A DNA stretch of 5,158 nt, taken from Clostridiales bacterium (GTDB lineage Bacteria; Bacillota; Clostridia; Christensenellales; Christensenellaceae). The notes under the pieces were generated by a model. It was not told the DNA's origin, ran no database searches, and was given only the letters and a program-made list of their open reading frames with translations. Below, piece by piece: positions 1 to 5,158 of this stretch (position 1 is the stretch's first letter; each line of letters starts with the position of its first letter). The translations under genes were made by a program, and so were the position numbers. The stretch covers positions 1 to 5,158 of the forward strand of contig DOMW01000039.1 of the NCBI GenBank assembly GCA_003510345.1, in the 5' to 3' direction.

Positions 1-59
1 TTAAGGTTTGCCTGGTTGTCGTCGACCAACATAATCGTCTGCCGCTTTTTGTTTATCAT
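1..59 (-). CDS. Response regulator receiver protein, N-terminal fragment (3' end outside window)
   Basis: Only the first 19 codons and two bases are in the window; the gene continues past position 1. The start is the ATG at 59-57, with an AAGGAGAG ribosome binding site six bases upstream. The translation is MINKKRQTIMLVDDNQANL. The hydrophobic strand IMLV followed by the acidic pair Asp13-Asp14 and then N-x-x-N-L is the beta1/alpha1 start of a CheY-like receiver; the acidic pair would bind Mg2+ for phosphorylation at an Asp lying beyond the window. It follows the two-receiver gene by 25 bases and is probably in the same operon, so it may be a phosphoacceptor for the large hybrid kinase or an output protein of the relay. 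Its output domain, if any, cannot be seen, so a more specific name is not justified. Confidence 0.85.
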   Translation of the reverse strand, partial: MINKKRQTIMLVDDNQANL

Positions 60-65
60 TAGATT

Positions 66-73
66 CTCTCCTT
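66..73 (-). promoter_or_regulatory. Ribosome binding site of the last receiver gene
   Basis: AAGGAGAG on the minus strand, six bases before the ATG at 59-57. It fixes the start codon of the partial receiver gene and shows that the 25-base gap after the preceding stop is a normal intra-operon junction. The flanks AGATT and AATCT could pair weakly around it, but five AT-rich pairs are too few to claim regulation. Confidence 0.75.
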
Positions 74-84
74 CTATCTATAAT

Positions 85-846
85 CTATAAAAGTCCTTTT
101 CGCATTTCAAAGAAATCATCCACCGCTTTTACTATTTGGGCCGGCTCCAGCGTCTTTAGCAGATATCCCTCCGGTTTCAGCGGCCGCACGCTCATTATGC
201 TTTCCTTATCCCCCTTTTTAGTCAAAAATATAACCGGAATATCTGAAAAATCCGTTTCCGTCCGGATCATTTCCAGCACTTGCCTTCCATCTACCACCGG
301 CATTTCATAATCCAGCAGCACAAGGTCGGGCTTGTTAAGCGTAAGGTATTTTATGGCCATTGCGCCGGAGTTGGCCAGAAACACACTGTACTTATTCTCC
401 AGCCAGCCTTTTATGCTGCGCAGTATGGAACCGGAATCATCTACCACCAATATTTTCTTAAGCTTGCGGTATTCAATGATGTGTTCATGAATCGTTTCCG
501 CTATTTTACTCACATGCACGTTGATGGGGCGCAGAAATTCGTGCCGCACGATATGCTTGGGAAAAACATCGTGCAGCACGTTTAAATCTTCCGCGTTCCC
601 CAGTGTAAATACCGGTATATCCTCCATCAGCACATAGTCTTTCAGGTATAAAAGCTCGGCTGTCTGTGCAAGAATTTTTTCATCCACGTACAGCAGCATG
701 GCGCCGACGGCCTGCTTACGTATATTGTTGATGTCGTCTATAACAGCGGCAACGTATAACATGCTGTAAGACATATCCTCCAGATATTTTTCCATGGAAA
801 GAAGCAAGCCGCTCTTAATTTCTGAAACTACCAATAAATTATCCAT
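85..846 (-). CDS. Two-domain response regulator: degenerate receiver-like domain plus intact receiver, no output domain
   Basis: A cytoplasmic protein of 253 residues with no signal peptide or membrane segment. Residues about 130-248 form a complete CheY-like receiver: acidic pair Asp136-Asp137 (ILVVDD), phosphoacceptor Asp179 in LVLLDYEMP, switch Thr209 in VIFLTKK, and conserved Lys231, though Lys is followed by Thr rather than the usual Pro. Residues 1-125 look like a second receiver fold that has lost its chemistry: LLVVSE stands where the acidic pair should be, and FLRP replaces the FxKP loop. The protein ends just after the receiver, with no DNA-binding, GGDEF, EAL or HD domain, so it may act by protein contact, as a phosphate sink, or as a relay intermediate; this role is inference. 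ATG 846-844 is the only reasonable start, although its Shine-Dalgarno lies 14 bases away. It sits 46 bases after the hybrid kinase, its likely phosphodonor. It ends with TAG at 87-85. Confidence 0.9.
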   Translation of the reverse strand: MDNLLVVSEIKSGLLLSMEKYLEDMSYSMLYVAAVIDDINNIRKQAVGAMLLYVDEKILAQTAELLYLKDYVLMEDIPVFTLGNAEDLNVLHDVFPKHIVRHEFLRPINVHVSKIAETIHEHIIEYRKLKKILVVDDSGSILRSIKGWLENKYSVFLANSGAMAIKYLTLNKPDLVLLDYEMPVVDGRQVLEMIRTETDFSDIPVIFLTKKGDKESIMSVRPLKPEGYLLKTLEPAQIVKAVDDFFEMRKGLL

Positions 847-862
847 AATACCCCAATACCCC
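847..862 (-). repeat. Tandem 8-bp duplication (GGGGTATT x2) between Shine-Dalgarno and start codon
   Basis: On the minus strand two perfect, adjacent copies of GGGGTATT (862-855 and 854-847) lie directly before the ATG of the two-receiver gene. The first copy overlaps the end of the Shine-Dalgarno. With one copy removed, the distance from AGGAGG to ATG would be six bases, which is normal; with both it is 14. Confidence 0.85.
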
Positions 863-867
863 TCCTT
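861..867 (-). promoter_or_regulatory. Ribosome binding site with unusually long spacing
   Basis: AAGGAGG on the minus strand is a full-strength Shine-Dalgarno, but 14 bases separate its AGGAGG core from the ATG at 846-844. No ATG, GTG or TTG in the correct frame lies closer; the in-frame codons between are TAT, TGG, GGT and ATT. The long spacing comes from the tandem octamer and would be expected to lower initiation. Confidence 0.7.
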
Positions 868-892
868 GCAAAACCACCATAATTTGACGCGC

Positions 893-3800
893 TCATTCGA
901 TCATTGCCAGTATAGCGTCAACCTGTTCCATCACCTCCAATATGGCCACATCCGCCATATATGCCCAAAGCAGCTCCATCGGTTTTGATAAATGCTCCGG
1001 CATAGTAAGGCTCTGGAGTTGCTTTGCAACCATATCGGCGCTGTCCAAATCAAATTCGTCCATCGCAGATTTCAGCTTTTTAAGAAGCGCGGCCAATTTC
1101 TCTTTGGAAGCCTCCCGCTTTTCCCGCCCAATGGTTTCCGCGAACGGCTCGAGGGCAGGCTTAAAACTTTTGTACATCCTTATCACAGCGGGCGCTTCCC
1201 GCGCCAGCGCTTCCGTATCCCCTTCGTTTCCGTACCGCTCCAAACGGGCAAACCCTTCCGAAAGCGCCCCCGCCCCAATCAGCCTTGCGGCAGTACACAG
1301 CGCGTGGACTTCTATCGTGAAATCGCGGATAAACCCATCGGCCAACAACTGCTCCATCCGGGCGGCCTTAAGGTCAATCAGCCTGTAAAAATCACCCAGC
1401 AGGCTGATGAACAGCTCGCCGCTTCCCGCATGGCGAACCCCTTCCCGGCTGTCAATGCCCTCGATAACGGGCAGCGGCGAGGCATCCTTTTCCGCGTCCT
1501 GCCCGCGCGGCGTCTGTTTTTGCAGCAGCGTTTCAGGCAGCCAGCGCAAAAGCTTGTCGCAGATATCCCGCATCTGAATGGGCTTTGCCACAAGGTCATT
1601 CACACCGGCCCGCGTAAGTTCTTCTTTCGCGCCGTCCGATCCATCCGCGGTCAAGGCAATCACAGGTACGTTTTGGTAATACGCCCCTTGCATGCGCCGC
1701 AATCGTTTGGCGGCCTCCGCCCCATCCATAACCGGCATCCTGTAATCCATAAATATAATATGATAGCGCTTTTTTTGTATCATATGAAGCGCCTCTTCGC
1801 CGTTTCGCGCCGTGTCGATATCCATAGCAAGGGGCCGCAGCAAACCCAGCGCGGCCTTTAGGTTTGTTTCGTTATCTTCCGCAATAAGAACCTTTGCGCC
1901 GGGCGCCGTAAAGCCAGCGGAGGACGCCTGCCCGCCTAGCAGGCCAAAGGATGAGAGATCGGAAAGGTCCAGGTTTATGATTTCCTCAAAAACCATGCCG
2001 TTGACCTGCTCGCGCAGCCAATCAATCAGTTCCCTGCCCCTTTCATAGCGGAAAGCCTCCAGCCGCGCCATCGCGTCGTCCACCCTGTCCATATTGAACG
2101 CCTCGCACGCCTCGCGCAGTTCCGCCAGCAGAGCCGGGTCTGGCTCGGCGGCCAAAGGCCTACACGCGACGCCGTCTATTTGATAAAGCGCCTTGTCTAT
2201 TTCATCCAGCAGGTCGCCCGCCGCCTCTTCAAAAGCCGCGTGGCCGCGCCTTACGGCATCGATATCCCCCGCCTTTGCAGCAGCTTCCAGCCTTTCGGCC
2301 ATTCCGCCGGTTTCCTGCGCGCAAATGCCGTAGCTGGACCCTTTGATCCCGTGGATAACGATAGCGTACTCTTCCATGTTTTCTTCCGCGATATACTCAC
2401 GCAGGCCACTTAAAAGCGAACGCGTATTTATGGCATAAGAGCGCAGCACGTCCACAAAAACCAACTCGTCACCACCAAAGCATTCCAGCGCCCTGCGCAG
2501 GTCTATGCCTTTTATCGCTATGCCATTTGACAGCAAATCTACACCACCGGCATACATATACCTGCTTTCAGACGTTTTTTGCCCTTCCCCCGCTTCCTGC
2601 TCGAGTGCTTTATCCCTAACCCAACGCCGCAGCACCGCGTCCAGCTTGATGATATCTATGGGCTTGGAGATAAACGCCTGAAACCCCTTGCTCAAAAACA
2701 TTTCTTCACTTCCGGAGATGGCGTTGGCCGTCAGCGCTATGATGGGTATATTCCGCGCGTAATCCGTCCCTATTTCCTCCCGGATGATCCGCGCCGCCTC
2801 CACGCCGTCCATACCCGGCATCATATGATCCATGAAGACAGCGCTGTAACGCGGGTTTTCCGCGCGTATCATTTCTATTGCCTGCGGGCCGCTGACCACG
2901 CAATCTATTTTCAGTTTGTAGGGGTTTAGCATGCCCCTGACAACGTCGAGGTTTGTCACAACATCGTCCACAACCAGCACACTGGCATAGGACAGGTTTA
3001 TACGCGCCAGCTTTGCTATCTTATCGCGCTTGGAAAGCGTATACCGCAAATTCATAAGGCTGTCCGCCACAGCTTTGCCGATCGGCAAATCGGACGCGGC
3101 CTCCTGGCGGAGGCGCAGGTAAAAGGCCGTGCCCTTCCCATACTCGCTCTCTACCGTAATCGTGCCGTCCATCATGCCCACAAGGCGCTTGGTTATGGCA
3201 AGGCCCAGGCCCGTGCCCTCCACCTTGCGGTTTGTTGTTTTATCCACCTGATAGTAATCCGCGAAAAGCTTTTGTACATCTTCCGGCTTGATCCCTATGC
3301 CGGTATCCCGCACGCTGGAAACCAGCCATACGCTGTCCCCCTCCCGCTCGAACGCGAGCCGCCACTCCACTGTTCCGGCTTCCGTATATTTAAAGGCATT
3401 GGAGAGCAGGTTATTGAAAACCTGCTTCACGCGCAAGTCGTCGCCCAAAAGAGTACCCGGCAGGTTTTCATCCAGATACAGCCTGAATGTGACAGGTTTT
3501 TCCCCAATGCGCACGATATTCAGCGTCACTACATCGTTGATAAGACTGGGCGTATCGTATTGGGTGGGGTACATCTCAAACCGCCCGGATTCTATCTTGG
3601 AAATATCCAGTATATCATTGACAATACTTAAAATAGTCATACCGGAATTGTGTATCTTCTCAAGCTTGTCTTCCGCCTCGCCCCCCAGCTCGCCGCTGTC
3701 CAGCATAAGCTCCGAAAGCCCGACTACCGCGTTTAACGGCGTGCGTATTTCGTGGCTCATGTGCGCCAGAAAATTGCTTTTTGCCTGTGAATCCGCTTCC

Positions 3801-4744
3801 GCGCTCTCCCGCAGCGCCGCTAATTCCAAAAACGGCTTTTTAATGAAATTGGAGGTAACGACTGCCGCCCCAAAATTAAGCAGGCAGCATATTGTGGCGA
3901 TCAAAAAAAACCCCCTGTCTATATCGTTTATCGGGCTTTCGGAAAGCGGCGCGACGATCCCGAGAAACCAGCCTTCGGCAGAGCCGGAAACCGGCCTGTA
4001 CGCGCATATGCGGGAAACTTCGTCCATAGAATAATAACCGATGCCCCTGCCGCCCTGCGACGCTTTTGTTAAAATACCGGCCACCTGTTCGTATTGCGGG
4101 TCTTCCCGCGACTGTATAATAAAATTTTGGCGGTTTTGCACCCACTCCGGGCGAATATTCGCGATAACGTACCCTTCGTTGTCGTCAATAAATATATGCC
4201 CCGTCTCCCATATTTTGTATTGCGACACCAAATCGCTGAAATACGCGCCATCCATCGTCAGCACAAGAATATGATCCGGCGCGCCCGGAATGGGCGCCGA
4301 AAGGTATAACGCCACCCCGCCATCTGTCGGCACGGTGGAGGTAAAGGCCGTTTCACCCAGAAACGCCCTTTGGACAGATTCATTTTCCAGTATGGCGGGA
4401 GAAGCCGGGGTTTGCCCTGCCGAGGCGGCCGCTTCGCCCTGCCTGCCGAGGGCAGACATACCTGTAAATTTTGGATACTGCGAAGCCTGCGCCTCTAAAA
4501 TCCCTGTCCAGTCCGCCGGGTCTGCCCCCGCGAGGCTGCTTGCGGCATCCGCCGCTTCATCCCGCAGCGCATCGAGGTCGGAACTTATAAACCGGTCCGC
4601 TATATCCGCGACGACCAGCATGTCGGCTTCTATATAATCCTCTACGCGCCCTTTAACATAGATCCTGCCCGCCAGAATGCCGAGGATAATAATCACAAAG
4701 TTTGTCGAAATAATAACCAAAATTGTTCTGGCCCGTATACCCAT
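893..4744 (-). CDS. Membrane hybrid sensor histidine kinase (Cache-like sensor, HisKA, HATPase_c, REC, HPt, tail, REC, degenerate HPt, tail)
   Basis: 1283 residues; start ATG 4744-4742 chosen for the AAGGAGG nine bases upstream. The frame stays open to 4852, but earlier ATGs lack a ribosome site and would overlap the upstream gene. Order: TM1 about 7-25; extracytoplasmic sensor about 26-278, Cache-like (GHIFIDDNEGYVIAN at 182-196); TM2 about 279-298; no HAMP visible; HisKA with His331 in FLAHMSHEIRTPLN; HATPase_c with N box Asn445/Asn449, DTGIGI at 480-485 and GTGLGL at 510-515; REC1 about 587-706 (Asp593/594, phospho-Asp639, Thr672, Lys694); HPt1 with His798 in HGIKGSS; helical tail about 868-925; REC2 about 950-1068 (Glu956/Asp957, phospho-Asp1000, Thr1032, Lys1054); HPt2 about 1097-1201 with His1147 but Cys and Thr in place of Lys-Gly; final helical tail 1213-1283. 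By family, it autophosphorylates and relays His-Asp-His, probably to the receiver proteins encoded downstream. The signal is unknown. Confidence 0.95.
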   Translation of the reverse strand: MGIRARTILVIISTNFVIIILGILAGRIYVKGRVEDYIEADMLVVADIADRFISSDLDALRDEAADAASSLAGADPADWTGILEAQASQYPKFTGMSALGRQGEAAASAGQTPASPAILENESVQRAFLGETAFTSTVPTDGGVALYLSAPIPGAPDHILVLTMDGAYFSDLVSQYKIWETGHIFIDDNEGYVIANIRPEWVQNRQNFIIQSREDPQYEQVAGILTKASQGGRGIGYYSMDEVSRICAYRPVSGSAEGWFLGIVAPLSESPINDIDRGFFLIATICCLLNFGAAVVTSNFIKKPFLELAALRESAEADSQAKSNFLAHMSHEIRTPLNAVVGLSELMLDSGELGGEAEDKLEKIHNSGMTILSIVNDILDISKIESGRFEMYPTQYDTPSLINDVVTLNIVRIGEKPVTFRLYLDENLPGTLLGDDLRVKQVFNNLLSNAFKYTEAGTVEWRLAFEREGDSVWLVSSVRDTGIGIKPEDVQKLFADYYQVDKTTNRKVEGTGLGLAITKRLVGMMDGTITVESEYGKGTAFYLRLRQEAASDLPIGKAVADSLMNLRYTLSKRDKIAKLARINLSYASVLVVDDVVTNLDVVRGMLNPYKLKIDCVVSGPQAIEMIRAENPRYSAVFMDHMMPGMDGVEAARIIREEIGTDYARNIPIIALTANAISGSEEMFLSKGFQAFISKPIDIIKLDAVLRRWVRDKALEQEAGEGQKTSESRYMYAGGVDLLSNGIAIKGIDLRRALECFGGDELVFVDVLRSYAINTRSLLSGLREYIAEENMEEYAIVIHGIKGSSYGICAQETGGMAERLEAAAKAGDIDAVRRGHAAFEEAAGDLLDEIDKALYQIDGVACRPLAAEPDPALLAELREACEAFNMDRVDDAMARLEAFRYERGRELIDWLREQVNGMVFEEIINLDLSDLSSFGLLGGQASSAGFTAPGAKVLIAEDNETNLKAALGLLRPLAMDIDTARNGEEALHMIQKKRYHIIFMDYRMPVMDGAEAAKRLRRMQGAYYQNVPVIALTADGSDGAKEELTRAGVNDLVAKPIQMRDICDKLLRWLPETLLQKQTPRGQDAEKDASPLPVIEGIDSREGVRHAGSGELFISLLGDFYRLIDLKAARMEQLLADGFIRDFTIEVHALCTAARLIGAGALSEGFARLERYGNEGDTEALAREAPAVIRMYKSFKPALEPFAETIGREKREASKEKLAALLKKLKSAMDEFDLDSADMVAKQLQSLTMPEHLSKPMELLWAYMADVAILEVMEQVDAILAMIE
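1979..2272 (-). repeat. Paralogous HPt-end plus helical-tail segment, copy inside the hybrid kinase
   Basis: Encodes kinase residues 825-922: the last HPt1 helix (AGDIDAV, HAAFEE, LLDEID) and the tail (PDPALLAELREACEAFNMD through RYERGRELIDWLREQ to FEEI). It aligns without gaps to the product of 4863-5156. It is a coding duplication, diverged at the DNA level, not a recent exact repeat. Confidence 0.85.
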
Positions 4745-4753
4745 ATACGCCGA

Positions 4754-4760
4754 CCTCCTT
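4754..4760 (-). promoter_or_regulatory. Ribosome binding site of the hybrid kinase
   Basis: AAGGAGG on the minus strand, nine bases before ATG 4744-4742. This decides the start: the protein begins MGIRART, giving a short cytoplasmic N-terminus directly before TM1, as expected for a Cache-type sensor kinase. The 36 extra codons upstream in the same open frame are not needed. Confidence 0.85.
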
Positions 4761-4781
4761 GATGCTCTGCCCATATTGCCG

Positions 4782-4809
4782 CATATCTTTAAAACTCGTG
4801 CTTTGTCAA
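4782..4809 (-). promoter_or_regulatory. Possible weak promoter ahead of the hybrid kinase
   Basis: A perfect TTGACA (-35 consensus of the vegetative sigma factor) lies at 4809-4804 on the minus strand, overlapping the stop codon of the upstream gene. Sixteen bases further on is GATATG (4787-4782), which matches the -10 consensus TATAAT at only three of six positions. It is suitably placed for a secondary promoter for the kinase and downstream genes, but the poor -10 means it may be chance. Confidence 0.2.
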
Positions 4810-5158
4810 GTTGCCCCCGGCAGCCCAAACTTCTTAAGAAGGCTGCCCACATCAGCGCCGCCTATTTGCTCGAACGCCATATCATTTATCTGGTCGCGCA
4901 GCCACGCGACAAGCTCTTCCCCTTTTTCGTAACGAAAAGATGCAAGCCGCGTCATTGCTTTGTCCACACCGTCCATATCGAAAGCCTCGCAGGCGGCACG
5001 CAATTCCGCAAGCAGCGCAGGGTCGGGCGCGGCGGCTGCCGGTTTTCCCGCCCGGGCGTCTATTTCAGTAAGCGCGCCGTCTATTTCATCAAGCAGCGCT
5101 TCCATGCTTTTTTCAAACGCGGCGTGATCGGCCTTTACCCTGTCAAAATCACCGGCTT
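4806..5158 (-). CDS. Phosphorelay protein, C-terminal fragment (end of HPt domain plus helical tail); 5' end outside window
   Basis: The frame is open from the window edge to TGA at 4808-4806, giving 116 codons of a protein that starts outside. An internal Met at 5105 is not a convincing start, because the similarity to the kinase continues upstream of it to the window edge. The first about 30 residues (AGDFDRV then HAAFE then LLDEID) match the last helices of HPt1 in the downstream kinase; the HPt phospho-histidine itself would lie just beyond the window. Then comes the acidic helical tail (PDPALLAELRAACEAFDMD onward), ending FGLPGAT. Over 98 residues it aligns without gaps to kinase residues 825-922, with about 63 identities by hand count. 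It is therefore probably the end of a second hybrid kinase, or a receiver-HPt protein, of the same type. It lies 61 bases upstream of the kinase in the likely operon. The N-terminal domains and full role cannot be determined here. Confidence 0.85.
   Translation of the reverse strand, partial: AGDFDRVKADHAAFEKSMEALLDEIDGALTEIDARAGKPAAAAPDPALLAELRAACEAFDMDGVDKAMTRLASFRYEKGEELVAWLRDQINDMAFEQIGGADVGSLLKKFGLPGAT
4863..5156 (-). repeat. Paralogous HPt-end plus helical-tail segment, copy in the upstream gene
   Basis: Encodes 98 residues matching kinase residues 825-922 without a gap, with about 63 identities by hand count; within the tail part alone, about 39 of 55 are identical. The homology probably extends beyond the window edge into the rest of the HPt and perhaps the whole upstream protein. 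Confidence 0.85.

Noticed and set aside
60..84. Terminator or promoter between the two receiver genes
   Set aside because: The 25-base gap holds only an AT-rich TATAGAT direct repeat and a ribosome site; there is no GC-rich hairpin with a T-run and no -35/-10 pair.
839..880. Short 13-codon open frame (ATG at 880-878) overlapping the start of the two-receiver gene, a possible leader peptide
   Set aside because: It has no ribosome binding site of its own, has no attenuator-like structure after it, and simply reads through the Shine-Dalgarno and octamer repeat.
992..1861. Long open frame on the plus strand (289 codons) opposite the kinase C-terminal half
   Set aside because: It lies wholly antisense to a clear REC2-HPt2 coding region, shows no recognisable motif, and is typical of shadow frames in GC-biased coding DNA.
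3288..4034. Open frame on the plus strand (248 codons) opposite the HisKA/HATPase region
   Set aside because: Antisense to well-conserved kinase motifs; its Ser/Pro/Arg-rich composition and lack of domain pattern mark it as a shadow.
4745..4852. N-terminal extension of the kinase to an upstream ATG at 4852 or 4774
   Set aside because: These ATGs lack a Shine-Dalgarno, the first would overlap the upstream coding region, and the extension is not signal-like. The ATG at 4744 has an ideal AAGGAGG.
4806..5105. Stand-alone small protein starting at the Met at 5105
   Set aside because: Homology to the kinase HPt continues upstream of this Met to the window edge in the same frame, so it is internal to a larger protein.

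Overview
The window holds four genes, all on the minus strand, read from position 5158 down to 1. All belong to a two-component or multistep phosphorelay signalling cluster. Strong AAGGAGG-type ribosome binding sites, moderate GC content by eye, and the style of the kinase (Cache-like sensor, HisKA/HATPase, then receiver and HPt modules with helical tails) suggest a Firmicute, probably a clostridial lineage. That assignment is inference; no rRNA or taxonomic marker is present.

Layout in transcription order: (1) 5158-4806, the C-terminal end of a phosphorelay protein: the last part of an HPt domain plus an acidic helical tail. (2) 4744-893, a 1283-residue membrane hybrid histidine kinase with order TM, extracytoplasmic Cache-like sensor, TM, HisKA, HATPase_c, REC1, HPt1, helical tail, REC2, degenerate HPt2, helical tail. 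(3) 846-85, a 253-residue protein made of a receiver-like domain lacking key residues followed by an intact receiver, with no output domain. (4) 59 to beyond position 1, the first 19 codons of another receiver protein. Gaps are 61, 46 and 25 bases, each with a Shine-Dalgarno sequence and no convincing terminator, so the genes are probably co-transcribed. No stretch over 300 bases lacks a gene.

Working model (inference): the kinase senses an external signal, autophosphorylates at His331 and passes phosphate through Asp639 and His798. REC2 and the two downstream receiver proteins are candidate further acceptors. No DNA-binding, GGDEF or other effector domain is visible, so the output must lie in the truncated genes or elsewhere.

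The most notable points are: the end of the upstream protein is a close, gapless paralogue of a segment inside the kinase, suggesting that the kinase grew by duplication and C-terminal extension; a helical tail module that occurs three times in the window; a second HPt that keeps its histidine but has lost the adjacent Lys-Gly; and an 8-bp tandem duplication that pushes the ribosome binding site of the third gene away from its start codon. None of this amounts to a clearly new system. It is an elaborated phosphorelay.
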